Part shown: positions 20,194 through 29,252 of the stretch, in pieces
Position numbering within the stretch: position 1 is the first letter of the stretch
Layout: each line of letters begins with the position of its first letter
Origin: a virus
Virus record (IMG/VR): IMGVR_UViG_3300043411_000993
Span: 1 to 31,486 of that record
Strand: one strand, 5' to 3'
Length of the DNA stretch: 31,486 nt
Position numbers and translations under genes: made by a program
Notes under the pieces: model-generated
Told to the model about the DNA's origin: nothing
Databases searched by the model: none
What the model saw: only the letters and a program-made list of their open reading frames with translations

Positions 20194-21414
20194 ATGGCAA
20201 ATACTTTTGCAAGTACAGCAAATGCATTAGGAATTCTAAAGAATTACTATGCTGGTCCGATTGTAACTCAGTTCAATGACGAAATTCCTATCTATAAGCA
20301 TATGGAGCCAGGAAAAGAAAAATGGAATGGATTACAAGTTAATCGCCCATTAAAAGTTCGTCGTAATCCAGGGATTGGAGCTACTTCAGACGGTGGACAA
20401 TTACCTGTTATTGGCAAGCAAACAACTGCACAAGCAGTTATTGCAGCTAAATATAACTACCTCCGTTTCGGCGTAACTGGCCCGATGATCAAAGCTTCCC
20501 AAGGCGACAAAGGAAGTTTCGTAAACATCATGTCCTTTGAAATGGAACAAGGTTTGATCGATTTGAAAAACGATGTAAACCGCCAAATGTTCTGGAATGG
20601 TAATGGTTGTTTAGCAATTGTAGCAGCAAATGCAATTGCATCGACTGTTATCACTGTAACAGGTCGTGAATCTACTGAAGCGGGGAATAAATTCCTTGAT
20701 ATCGGCATGGTTATTGACGTTGTTAACTCAGCTGGAACTGTAGTCGCTTCAGCGGTAGAAATTACCAACCTAACAGGTTCTACAACTGCAACATTGACTC
20801 TTTCCGCTGCTGTAACAGTATCGGCGACTGACATTGTTGTTCGTTCAGGTGCATACAACCAAGAAATTCAAGGGATTTTGACATCACAAGATGGCTTGAC
20901 CTCTTCTATTTTCAGCATTGATAGAGCTACTTACCCTGTATACCAAGGTAACCTACTCAACAATTCTGGCAATCAAATGAGTTTAGACTTCTTACAACAA
21001 ATGTATAACGAAGCTAAACGCCGTGGTGGTGCTAAAATTGATGCTGTATTCTCTGATTATGACTCTGAGAGATTTTACAACAAATTGTTAGTAGCAGATA
21101 AGCGTTTCGTAAATACCGTTACTGCAAAAGTAAAAGGTGATGGAACATTCTCTGATAAGAACATGAGTTATCTTGAGTTTGCAGGAGTGCCTTGGGTAGC
21201 GGACAAAGATTGTCCTACACGAGTATTCATGATCGATTCTAAAACTTATAAGAAATACGTTTTAGCTGAACTCGAATGGGCTGATGAATCTGGCTCATAT
21301 ATGTTGGACCAAATAGGGGCCGATGCTTACGAGGCGCGTCTAAGATTATTTGCAAACGTTTTCCCTGAGAAGCCATCGGCTACAGCGGTAGGACGTAACT
21401 ATATTTCTCCATAG
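20194..21414 (+). CDS. Major capsid protein
   Basis: A 406-residue protein following the scaffold gene. N-terminus contains LKNYYAGPIVTQFNDEIPIYKHM, then FGVTGPMIKASQGDKGSF and the long-helix region LIDLKNDVNRQMFWNGNG, a pattern of HK97-fold coats in phages with short tails. Residues about 150-230 form a Thr/Val-rich inserted domain (ATSTVITVTGRES and TATLTLSAAVTVSATD), probably a surface I-domain. Length is similar to P22 coat (430). The codon run is smooth and Gly-rich, as for an abundant protein. No other gene in the operon fits better. Confidence 0.85.
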   Translation: MANTFASTANALGILKNYYAGPIVTQFNDEIPIYKHMEPGKEKWNGLQVNRPLKVRRNPGIGATSDGGQLPVIGKQTTAQAVIAAKYNYLRFGVTGPMIKASQGDKGSFVNIMSFEMEQGLIDLKNDVNRQMFWNGNGCLAIVAANAIASTVITVTGRESTEAGNKFLDIGMVIDVVNSAGTVVASAVEITNLTGSTTATLTLSAAVTVSATDIVVRSGAYNQEIQGILTSQDGLTSSIFSIDRATYPVYQGNLLNNSGNQMSLDFLQQMYNEAKRRGGAKIDAVFSDYDSERFYNKLLVADKRFVNTVTAKVKGDGTFSDKNMSYLEFAGVPWVADKDCPTRVFMIDSKTYKKYVLAELEWADESGSYMLDQIGADAYEARLRLFANVFPEKPSATAVGRNYISP

Positions 21415-21425
21415 TGGTGGTAGAC

Positions 21426-21845
21426 ATGGATGCATACTGTAAGCGTTTAACAAAAGAATTGAAGCTTTACTCGAGAGACCTATATGCCGACAGGGGGCCT
21501 AATGGTGCTGTGCAGGTGTATAGGCAAGCTACGAGGTATGAAAGCTATCAGTTTCAAGGGAAGACGCTTACGGTATCGCTACCAATGCCTCAACTGATTT
21601 TGCATCTGACAGATAACTGGCTACCGAGTGGGAGGCCTGTAGAGTGGGGAATAGAGCCAATTTGTTGGAAAATACGCTCAATGGATTCTCATAGAGATGA
21701 CAGTTATTTTGAGAAGATGTTAAATAATAGAGAACAAGAAAAGCAAATAACAGAAACGAATAGAAAAAACGAATTCAAGGCGATTGCAGCGGACATGCGC
21801 CGTGATTTTGCAAAAGCTACGAATGATGTAGTCATGAGAAAATAA
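21426..21845 (+). CDS. Hypothetical head-module protein
   Basis: A 139-residue protein with central block GKTLTVSLPMPQLILHLTDNWLPSGRPVEWGIEPICWKI and a charged C-terminal helix. ATG 21426 is preferred to GTGs at 21414 and 21417, since the GGTGG formed there can serve as its ribosome site. Position between capsid and decoration-like gene suggests a head role; no family named. Confidence 0.6.
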   Translation: MDAYCKRLTKELKLYSRDLYADRGPNGAVQVYRQATRYESYQFQGKTLTVSLPMPQLILHLTDNWLPSGRPVEWGIEPICWKIRSMDSHRDDSYFEKMLNNREQEKQITETNRKNEFKAIAADMRRDFAKATNDVVMRK

Positions 21846-21858
21846 AGGAAGAAAAAAA

Positions 21859-22296
21859 ATGTCAATAGTAAATAGAGACCTCCATGTCAGTGAACAAAAA
21901 GAAGTATTGTACTACGTTTCCCAAGGTGCAATTGCGACAGGTACAACTAAGGTAATGCATGTCATTCCTTATCCTTGTACTTTAGAAAGCATTAGAACTT
22001 ACGCTTTGGGCGTATCCAATGCAATGCAAGTAGCATTTCAAGTATCCCGTTTCGCAGGCGGCGCAACAGCAATCGGATTAGGTATTTCTAATCTTATCCT
22101 AGTTAACGCAGGAACATCTGGAATCTTGGGATATTCAGGACTAGCAGTACCAGGTTCAACTCTTTTAAGCTTACAAGCAGGCGACGTATTACAAATGGTT
22201 ACTTCAGTAGCCAACGGTAATGCGACTGACTTATCTGTGAATTTTGTAATCAAAAAAGTTCAAGATATTGTCAGCTACAACGGCGTAGTAGCATAA
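21859..22296 (+). CDS. Putative capsid decoration protein
   Basis: A 145-residue low-charge beta-rich protein (VSQGAIATGTTKVMHVIPYPCTLESI, VNFVIKKVQDIV) right after the capsid genes and just before a strong terminator. This matches the usual place and composition of decoration or head-fibre proteins that bind the outside of capsids. A strong AAGGAAG precedes ATG 21859, suggesting high expression. The exact function is inferred. Confidence 0.55.
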   Translation: MSIVNRDLHVSEQKEVLYYVSQGAIATGTTKVMHVIPYPCTLESIRTYALGVSNAMQVAFQVSRFAGGATAIGLGISNLILVNAGTSGILGYSGLAVPGSTLLSLQAGDVLQMVTSVANGNATDLSVNFVIKKVQDIVSYNGVVA

Positions 22297-22334
22297 TGCT
22301 ATTTGCGTAGCTTAGTAGTTTATTCAAATGGGTG

Positions 22335-22364
22335 GGGGAATGGCAATAGGGCTATTCCCCTTTT
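22335..22364 (+). terminator. Rho-independent terminator after the capsid genes
   Basis: GGGGAAT (22335-22341) pairs with ATTCCCC (22354-22360), followed by TTTT. It would reduce transcription of downstream fibre and tail genes relative to the capsid. Confidence 0.8.
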
Positions 22365-22384
22365 CTAAAGAGAGAATCTAAATA

Positions 22385-23059
22385 ATGTTATTCACTAATT
22401 CATCGGGTTCTTTAAGTGTTCCAACAGTTCAAAGGTTCACTTCCGGTTCAGGTACTTACACAACTCCACAAGGCGTTCTTTACATTTATGTAAGAATGTC
22501 GGGCGGCGGCGGTGGAGGTATAGCAGGCGGCTCAGGCGGAGGTGGCGGCGGCGCGACGGCGGGTGGTAATACTACTTTTGGGACAAGCTTACTAACTGCT
22601 AACGGCGGTAATGTTAGTGCGTTTGCGGGACGAATGGGTGGAAACGGAGGAACGGCATCGGTAACGGCATCGGCTACGGTTATTGAGATTGTAGCGGTAA
22701 CGGGTGAACGCGGTAATCCGGCTAATAGTATTCCAGCTATTTCAACAGGTGGCGCAAACGGTGGTTCTAATCCAGGTGGTGTAGGCGGCGGTGCGGCTGA
22801 TGCTGTTTCTAATGCTATTGATGGCCAACGTGGTGGCGGCGGTGGTGGTGGTGGTTCGGGTAACTCTGTTGCGGGTAATACACCGGGCGATGGCGGCGGT
22901 GCAGGCGGATATGTTGAGGCATTAATTACAGCACCATTAGCGACATATGCTTATGCAGTAGGTGCAGGTGGAACAAAGGGAACAGGTTCTACTAATAACG
23001 CAGGTAATGGCGGCGCAGGCGGCGCAGGATATATTGAAGTTTTTGAGTATTACCAATAG
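22385..23059 (+). CDS. Gly-rich adhesin-like (tail fibre tip) protein
   Basis: A 224-residue protein that starts with FTSGSGTYTTPQGVLYIYVRMSGGGGGG and continues with stretches of poly-Gly (up to eight in a row at about 155-162). This is the glycine-rich domain of phage receptor-binding proteins, where Gly strands pack as polyglycine-II sandwiches and the loops contact the host. The codons switch among GGC, GGT and GGA, so it is not a simple DNA repeat. AGAGAG precedes ATG 22385. Confidence 0.75.
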   Translation: MLFTNSSGSLSVPTVQRFTSGSGTYTTPQGVLYIYVRMSGGGGGGIAGGSGGGGGGATAGGNTTFGTSLLTANGGNVSAFAGRMGGNGGTASVTASATVIEIVAVTGERGNPANSIPAISTGGANGGSNPGGVGGGAADAVSNAIDGQRGGGGGGGGSGNSVAGNTPGDGGGAGGYVEALITAPLATYAYAVGAGGTKGTGSTNNAGNGGAGGAGYIEVFEYYQ

Positions 23060-23068
23060 GAAATAAAA

Positions 23069-23626
23069 ATGAAAACATACTGGTTAAAATTTGGAAGTGT
23101 TTCAGCGAGTTCATATACAGGCTTATTTCCTACGATGACTATTTTTAATAGCCTTGGGATTACAGCACTAGCAGCGCCGGGGATAACAGAGATTCCAGCG
23201 GCAAGTGGGCTTTATAGGTTTCAGTATGATCCGACTACTTCTATTGCATTTCAATGTGATGGTGGCGCGACACTTACAAATAGCATTCGATATATTGTCG
23301 GTTCAATAGACCCTAATGACAAAGTTGATGAGGATATTACCTCTTTAGGTTCTTCAGTATCAGCAATCGGCCAAACACTACTTGGTTTAGGTAGTACAGT
23401 AATATCGTTTAATGAGTTTTTAGGAACTACAGCTTCTAGTTTTGGAAGTACAGCAATTGACCCTGTAACAGTATTTGGCGCAGTGAAACGATTACAAGAA
23501 ATACTAGAAGGTAACGCTACTTTCAGCAAAACGACAGGGACATGGAATATTTACTCTCGAGGAGCTAGTACGCTATTAAGAGTGAAGACATTAACCGACG
23601 GACAGACATCTACTTCTAAAAACTAG
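23069..23626 (+). CDS. Hypothetical virion-associated protein
   Basis: A 185-residue beta-rich protein with low charge. Its N-terminal half (YWLKFGSVSASSYTGLFPTMTIFNS ... AASGLYRFQYDPTTSIAFQCDGG) resembles N-terminal domains of fibre or baseplate-type proteins, followed by a Ser/Gly-rich and then helical region. AGGAAATA precedes ATG 23069. Lies between the adhesin and the large glycosyltransferase. Confidence 0.55.
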   Translation: MKTYWLKFGSVSASSYTGLFPTMTIFNSLGITALAAPGITEIPAASGLYRFQYDPTTSIAFQCDGGATLTNSIRYIVGSIDPNDKVDEDITSLGSSVSAIGQTLLGLGSTVISFNEFLGTTASSFGSTAIDPVTVFGAVKRLQEILEGNATFSKTTGTWNIYSRGASTLLRVKTLTDGQTSTSKN

Positions 23627-23663
23627 TTTACATTGTTTATAAATATTAAGATTGTGGGCTTAT

Positions 23664-25838
23664 ATGAAAAAAAGACCCACTATCTCACTATGTTTAATAG
23701 CAAAGAATGAAGCGCATAATATCAGAGCGCTTTTTGAATCAATCGAAGGTTGTTTTGATGAGGTAATCTTAGTTGATACCGGCTCAACAGATAATACCAA
23801 AGAACTAGCACTATCGTATGGCGCAAAGGTATTTGACTTTACTTGGGTAGATGATTTTGCCGCTGCTAGAAATTACTCATTCGATCAAGCTACTTCTGAC
23901 TATGTGTTTTGGTGCGATTTAGATGATTCATTGCGTAACAAAGAAGCATTTATCAAGTTTAGAGATAACGTGATGGAGGTGGCGGATTACTGGATAGCAA
24001 ACTATCATTACGCTTTTGATTTTCATACTTCGACGCCTCTTTGTACTTTTCCAAGAGAGAGAATAATCAAAAGAGGTAAGGGGTTTAAGTGGAAGTATTT
24101 TGTTCATGAGGGGTTAATGCCTAGTGATGGCGTAGAGCTTAAGCCTCAGATGATTACCACTTGGGACATTGTGCATCGTCGGTCGATCAAGGATGTTGAG
24201 GCGGATAGAACTAGAAACATAACATTGTTTGAAAAGAATAGAGATAAGTTCGATACGAGAATGCTTTACTACTACGGTAAGGAGTTATTCGAAAATAAGC
24301 TTACCAAGGTAGCAATTGTTCCACTAAGTGAGGCATTCCAGAAAGAAGACTTAGCGCCTCATGATAGGGTGTTATGCTTACAATACCTTGTCTATAGCTT
24401 TATGGAAGAGAAGGACTTTAAGAGAGCATTTGAGCTTGCTCAGGTAGGGATTAACTTAGACCCGCATAGAGCTGAGTTTCATGTAGCTATGGGTGATAGT
24501 AAGATTGGATTAGGCGAGATACAAAACGCATTACCATTTTATTATGCAGCTACAGCTTGTAGGCAGAATCATAACTTAGTTTCACGCTTTATCTTTTCAA
24601 ACATTGACGCTTATGGGGCGTATCCATGGAATGCGATTGTTAAGGTACTTGCCAACATGGGGGATATAGAAGCAGCATTGAACGTAGCGAAGCAAACGCA
24701 AGAAAGGTTTCATCATGCTGAGACTGATTTACTTCTTAAAGAACTTACTCAAGCAAGAACTAGCCAAGCTTTCGACGTTTCAATGGCTACTAATTGCGGT
24801 GATATTATTTTCACTTGTTTTGCTAATGCCTATGAGTGGGATGGCGAAATCTACCGTAAGCAAGGGTTGGGTGGTAGTGAGACTGCTGAGATTGAACTTG
24901 CTGAATGGTTTGCTAAACTAACGCCTAGAAAGATTATCATTTTTAATTCAGTCAAGACAGAGAAGCATATAAATGGCGTAATCTATCGACCATTAGAGAT
25001 GCTTAATGATTACTTGAAGCATAACGTACCTTGGATGCATATAGCGTGGAGGCATAACAATAAAATATGTAATGCGATGACAGTAGTGCATTCCCATGAC
25101 CTACAAACTCCGGGAATTGAGAACTATAATATTTTTGAAAAGGTAGCAGTATTAACTCCATGGCATCGAGACTTTATGAACGCTACTCAAGGGGTGCCAT
25201 TTGATAAAATGTGGTTAACAGGTAACGGGATTGTGCCTGAAAGGTTTAACGTCGATAAGAGTAAGAAAGACCCGTATGCGTTTGTGTTTTCAAGTTCACC
25301 TGATAGGGGATTAGACCGAGCGATGCTGGTACTTGATAAGGTACGAGAAGAGTTTCCAGAAATTACCTTACGAGTGTTTTATGGGATTGAGCATTTAGAG
25401 AAGTATGGGCTTAAAGACCTACAAGATAAACTAAAAGCCATGATGAATGAAAGACCATGGGTTACTTACTACGGAAAGACCGAACAAAAGGAAATGATGA
25501 GGCACTTCAAAGAAGTTTCTTATTGTGTCCAGCCATCTAACTTTTTAGAGACGTTTGGAATTTCAGTACTTGAGCAAGTTTGTTCAGGTATTTACCCAAT
25601 ATTTAGACGAATTGGGGGGATTGCTGATACTCTTAAGCCTTTTGTAGACAAGGGAATGGCCTCTTTGGTTGAGGGTGATTGTGTATCGGAAGCAGAGTTT
25701 AGTAATTACATAGAAGAGACAAAGAAAGCGGTAAAAGAACAAAGACATTTACGCGTAATGGTAGACGCAAATGAGCTTTCATGGAAAAATAGAGCGATTG
25801 AGTGGCTAGATGAGTTTAAAAAACTCAAAGGGGAATAG
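23664..25838 (+). CDS. Two-domain glycosyltransferase with TPR-like linker
   Basis: A 724-residue protein. Residues 5-100 are a GT2 catalytic start: ISLCLIAKNEAHNI, VDTGSTDNT (37-45) and DLDD (85-88) as metal site. The middle (about 190-370) has TPR-like helix pairs (KRAFELAQVGINLDPHRAEFHVAMGDSK). The last 350 residues contain a second, GT4-like part: GIVPERFNVDKSKKDPYAFVFSSSPDRGLDRAMLVLDKVREEF and FLETFGISVLEQV with the typical E-x7-E context. ATG 23664 is used rather than TTG 23652. It may glycosylate host surface glycan or virion protein. Confidence 0.82.
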   Translation: MKKRPTISLCLIAKNEAHNIRALFESIEGCFDEVILVDTGSTDNTKELALSYGAKVFDFTWVDDFAAARNYSFDQATSDYVFWCDLDDSLRNKEAFIKFRDNVMEVADYWIANYHYAFDFHTSTPLCTFPRERIIKRGKGFKWKYFVHEGLMPSDGVELKPQMITTWDIVHRRSIKDVEADRTRNITLFEKNRDKFDTRMLYYYGKELFENKLTKVAIVPLSEAFQKEDLAPHDRVLCLQYLVYSFMEEKDFKRAFELAQVGINLDPHRAEFHVAMGDSKIGLGEIQNALPFYYAATACRQNHNLVSRFIFSNIDAYGAYPWNAIVKVLANMGDIEAALNVAKQTQERFHHAETDLLLKELTQARTSQAFDVSMATNCGDIIFTCFANAYEWDGEIYRKQGLGGSETAEIELAEWFAKLTPRKIIIFNSVKTEKHINGVIYRPLEMLNDYLKHNVPWMHIAWRHNNKICNAMTVVHSHDLQTPGIENYNIFEKVAVLTPWHRDFMNATQGVPFDKMWLTGNGIVPERFNVDKSKKDPYAFVFSSSPDRGLDRAMLVLDKVREEFPEITLRVFYGIEHLEKYGLKDLQDKLKAMMNERPWVTYYGKTEQKEMMRHFKEVSYCVQPSNFLETFGISVLEQVCSGIYPIFRRIGGIADTLKPFVDKGMASLVEGDCVSEAEFSNYIEETKKAVKEQRHLRVMVDANELSWKNRAIEWLDEFKKLKGE

Positions 25839-25841
25839 AAC

Positions 25842-26018
25842 ATGACCTCGTCGTTTGATTGTATCTTTTCAGGAATGGGACTTTTAACGTTTGGTTTCAT
25901 TAATGAGAATGATGCCGTATCAGCATTAAATATTGTTAGTTATGGTTATGTCGAGGATATCGAGACGACATGGTCAAGCGGCGAAGAAAATGTTACTACT
26001 ACTTGGGGTTACTTTTAA
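25842..26018 (+). CDS. Small Trp-rich tail-module protein
   Basis: A 58-residue protein starting MTSSFDCIFSGMG, ending ENVTTTWGYF, with a hydrophobic early stretch (GMGLLTFGFI) and acidic centre. A strong AAGGGGAATAGAAC precedes ATG 25842, three bases after the glycosyltransferase stop. No known family. Confidence 0.5.
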   Translation: MTSSFDCIFSGMGLLTFGFINENDAVSALNIVSYGYVEDIETTWSSGEENVTTTWGYF

Positions 26019-26056
26019 AGGAACTAGCCAGAATTGAAATAATTTATTAAGCTTAG

Positions 26057-26095
26057 AAAAAAAGGCAATACCCTAATAAGTTAAAGGACTGCCTT
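26057..26095 (-). terminator. Possible leftward terminator / operon hairpin
   Basis: AAGGCA (26062-26067) pairs with TGCCTT (26090-26095) and CCT (26072-26074) with AGG (26085-26087). The left flank is seven A, which in the leftward transcript becomes a U run. It lies in a 98-base gap in a rightward operon, so it may prevent antisense transcription or act as an RNA processing hairpin in the rightward message. Confidence 0.4.
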
Positions 26096-26116
26096 GGAAT
26101 CGAAAGGTTTTGAGGC

Positions 26117-26779
26117 ATGAATCTTGGACAATTAAAAACATTAGTATCAGTATGGCTTGATGACCTCGAGTATGGATATTTCACACAAGCTCAGGTCACT
26201 ATGTGGCTTAATAACGCACAAAAAGAGTGTCAGAAGCTACTATTGCAAGCTGGACAGAATTACTACGCTAAGACGGTAGTGACATCGACAGTGGCAAATC
26301 AGAATGAATACATTTTGCCGACTGACTTCTTCGATTTAAACCGAGTAGCGATTGTGACCTCAGGAAGTGGTGCAACGGCTACACAAAACCCTTTGACCTA
26401 CATTACGCTTAATCAAAGAGACATGGTTAGTAACCAAAGTGGTTCACCACAGTTTTACAATTTATTTAGAAATAGAATTATTCTTTTTCCAGTACCTAAC
26501 CAAGCTCAATCGATGCTTTTAACTTACTCATACTTAGTAGAGGACATGGTACTTGATTCAGATGTACCCGACGTACCGCCTGAATATCATGAGTTTTTGG
26601 CAGTACTAGCGACGATTGATGGGTTTATTAAGGATGGTAGAGACATGACTCCTATGATGGCAAAACGAGCTATCTATGAGAACATGTTAAAGCAAGCATC
26701 TCAGGAGAGAAATTTAGATTCACCTCGCTCGATTGTAATTACAGATACCTATTCAGGCACAGACGCATACTATTGGTAA
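26117..26779 (+). CDS. P22 gp4-like tail accessory factor
   Basis: A 220-residue protein opening MNLGQLKTLVSVWLDDLEYGYFTQAQVTMWLNNAQKECQKLLL, with later YILPTDFFDLNRVAIV, the pattern of the P22 tail accessory (head completion) family. It binds below the portal ring and closes it; in P22 it also cleaves cell wall. Length is close to the P22 protein (166) plus an extension. TTGAGG precedes ATG 26117. Directly followed by a gp10-like gene, as in P22-like phages. Confidence 0.75.
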   Translation: MNLGQLKTLVSVWLDDLEYGYFTQAQVTMWLNNAQKECQKLLLQAGQNYYAKTVVTSTVANQNEYILPTDFFDLNRVAIVTSGSGATATQNPLTYITLNQRDMVSNQSGSPQFYNLFRNRIILFPVPNQAQSMLLTYSYLVEDMVLDSDVPDVPPEYHEFLAVLATIDGFIKDGRDMTPMMAKRAIYENMLKQASQERNLDSPRSIVITDTYSGTDAYYW

Positions 26780-26782
26780 AAT

Positions 26783-28912
26783 ATGGCATATAGTAAAATC
26801 AAAACAGAAAGCTATCAGCTACTAGGTGGAATGAATGATAAAGCGTCGCCATATAATAATACACCTAACGAGTTTAGAGAGTTAACAAACTATCAATTCT
26901 CCGAGCCGGGCGCACTTGATAAGCGGTATGGCAGCACTCTTTATGCGCAAGGTAGCTCAACAAAGATATTAGGCTTGTATGAGTTCAATCGCCTGAATGG
27001 TGCTAGTTATTTACTATTTAACGATTCATCGGGTTTATATAAAACATCATTAACTGGAACTACCCTAATCGGTGGTTATACAGTTTTGCCTGTTTTATCT
27101 AACTACTTTTTAAGTAATACTATAGGCGTTACTACGGCTGGTAATGTCGGTGGTAAAATGGATGCGCTTTCTTTTGTAGATTGGGCATTTTTATCTTTTA
27201 ATTCTGAAACAGATACTAATTTAAATAATACATTTAACCTTAGAAAAACAGATGGCGTAACTCTTTTTCATTTTGGTTTACCAAGGCCGCCTTTTGCGGT
27301 GATAAATCAATCTGGTAGCACATTTGCAGCGCCATCAAGTGCGTTTGTAATCAACGGTGGAACAATGGCTGGTGGTTCTTTAACTACCGGGCTTTATAAA
27401 GCTGGTTATGCATACATAAACAATAGGGGCTATATAGGGCCATTAAATTTAAATAACTTTGCCTTAAGTGACCCAACAATTTTAACCGGAAAATACGTTG
27501 ATAACTACATAGATAACACAGCAAACGCCAGGTCATTGATGTTAGGTGGAATTGCTAAACTTCCTGAATATCCAGCGGGTATGTCTTCAATATACTTTAC
27601 ACCATCACCTGTAGAATTATCATCGTGGGATAGATATGGTATTTCAGCAATTGCAGTTTTTTGTTCATTACCAAATCAATCAACTCCATTTTATTTAACA
27701 ACAATACCTGTAAGCACCGCGACGTTTATTATTAATAACTTAGATAACTTATCGGCCATACCCGCAAATGATTACGGGCAGGTTTTGGTTACTGTTAACT
27801 CTGATAGGGTTGCATATGTTGATTTTAACTTAGTTTATTCTCCTAAGATTTTAGAACTATATCAAAATAGGTTATTCATAGGTAACTTAGTATCAAATAA
27901 TAATAAGTTTACTCCTAAATTTATAGGGACAAACAATACAGTAGATGCATCTGCTTCGATTAAGACTTTTACGGCTGAGGGCGCAAAAAGTACTATTATT
28001 TATTCAGAACAAGCTGAACCTGAGGCAATTGATATTGCTAATAATATAGAAGTTAGAACAAATGATGGCGATGAAATAACAGGACTAAAATCATATTCAA
28101 ATGCGCTAGTTATAACAAAGAATAGATCTATTCATCAACTTAACGGACAGGATCCAGATAACTTTGTTTTATCGCAAGTGTCAGATATCTATGGATGCGT
28201 GAATAATAGAGCAATGGTTATCTTTAATGACATTCTTTGGATGTTAGATCGAAAAGGTATCATTCAATACAATGGCGCTAATGTGAATATTGTTTCTATC
28301 AAAATGGATTCAGTATTTAACCGAATGAATTATAAGTTTGCACAAAAAGAAGCATGTGCAATTTATCATAAAGAATTAAATCAAGTATGGTTTTGTTTTC
28401 CTGTAGATAACTCTGAAAAGAATAACATGATTGTGGTTTATGACTTCATAGCGAATGCATGGACTAAATTTGAAGGATTAGAACCATCGGTTATAGCGAT
28501 AGCACAAGGTAGTCTAGCTAAACCTCAAGCTTTCTTTGGTGGTTATTCAGGTGGAATTAATTACTTTGGTGAAAGCTTCATGAATGATTATGGCAAGAAT
28601 GGGATAACATGTTTATTTCAAACTCCATATTATTCACCTACTGGTCATTCTACTGAAAGACAATTTAGACGGTACTTTTTGGATGTTGACCCGGTAGCAG
28701 GTTCGTCAACTCCAATACAAATGGCCTTTTTACCTAACTATAGCACTACAGTAGGATTTACAGTTTCAATATATCAGCAACAGTTTCAAACTAATGTTAA
28801 CTTTGGAATTCCAGCTAAGAGTTTATCAGCTAGGGGACTTCATTTCTCTGCTACGTTACCTATTAAAGTAAACGGGTATACGTTCGAATCAAGATATCAA
28901 AGGAGTGAATAG
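26783..28912 (+). CDS. P22 gp10-like tail stabilisation protein
   Basis: A 709-residue beta-rich protein that starts LLGGMNDKASPYNNTPNEFRELTNYQFSEPGALDKRYGSTLYAQ. Such an N-terminal core with a GG(x)N/D-PxxxxxxE ... NYxxxxxGxLxKR motif marks podovirus tail-tube or gp10-type proteins. In P22 six copies form the hub that binds gp4 and the tailspikes. The C-terminal 150 residues probably bind fibres. Length is larger than P22 gp10 (472), as in many environmental podoviruses. The start has no strong ribosome site, so coupling with the gene upstream (4-base gap) is likely. Confidence 0.75.
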   Translation: MAYSKIKTESYQLLGGMNDKASPYNNTPNEFRELTNYQFSEPGALDKRYGSTLYAQGSSTKILGLYEFNRLNGASYLLFNDSSGLYKTSLTGTTLIGGYTVLPVLSNYFLSNTIGVTTAGNVGGKMDALSFVDWAFLSFNSETDTNLNNTFNLRKTDGVTLFHFGLPRPPFAVINQSGSTFAAPSSAFVINGGTMAGGSLTTGLYKAGYAYINNRGYIGPLNLNNFALSDPTILTGKYVDNYIDNTANARSLMLGGIAKLPEYPAGMSSIYFTPSPVELSSWDRYGISAIAVFCSLPNQSTPFYLTTIPVSTATFIINNLDNLSAIPANDYGQVLVTVNSDRVAYVDFNLVYSPKILELYQNRLFIGNLVSNNNKFTPKFIGTNNTVDASASIKTFTAEGAKSTIIYSEQAEPEAIDIANNIEVRTNDGDEITGLKSYSNALVITKNRSIHQLNGQDPDNFVLSQVSDIYGCVNNRAMVIFNDILWMLDRKGIIQYNGANVNIVSIKMDSVFNRMNYKFAQKEACAIYHKELNQVWFCFPVDNSEKNNMIVVYDFIANAWTKFEGLEPSVIAIAQGSLAKPQAFFGGYSGGINYFGESFMNDYGKNGITCLFQTPYYSPTGHSTERQFRRYFLDVDPVAGSSTPIQMAFLPNYSTTVGFTVSIYQQQFQTNVNFGIPAKSLSARGLHFSATLPIKVNGYTFESRYQRSE

Positions 28913-29242
28913 GTGAAACTAAAAGTATTCAACCTTTTTAATTTAAAAACTCTCGATGAACTAGCAAGGTTTGTCTCGATCATGATGAATGACGTGATTC
29001 GAGTGATAAATGGAGAGTTATCTTTTCAGGATAATTTAAACACAAGGTTTATTGATGTATCTTTTACGGCTGCAAATACTGAAGTGGGTGTAGAACATGG
29101 GCTTGGTAGAGTACCTACAGGATACTTTGCGGTAAAATCTAATGCAGCGACTAGCGTTTATGATAGTGGCAGTACAAATACAGCGACGACTATATATTTA
29201 AAAGCTTCGGCGATATCTGAAGTTAAATTGATTGTTTTTTAG
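28913..29242 (+). CDS. Small virion-associated protein
   Basis: A 109-residue protein with GTG start, directly abutting the gp10-like stop; AAGGAG lies upstream. Helical N-terminus (LKTLDELARFVSIMMNDVIRVINGE), then beta-rich (VEHGLGRVPTGYFAVKSNAA, IYLKASAISEVKLIVF). The VPTGYF-type strand pattern is common in short phage fibre or head-fibre proteins. Probably a tail-tip accessory; function inferred from position. Confidence 0.6.
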   Translation: MKLKVFNLFNLKTLDELARFVSIMMNDVIRVINGELSFQDNLNTRFIDVSFTAANTEVGVEHGLGRVPTGYFAVKSNAATSVYDSGSTNTATTIYLKASAISEVKLIVF

Positions 29243-29252
29243 GGAGAATTAA

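Noticed and set aside
20194-21845. Amber read-through from the capsid gene into the next frame
   Set aside because: The TAG is followed three codons later by a second in-frame TAG, so read-through would add only two residues.
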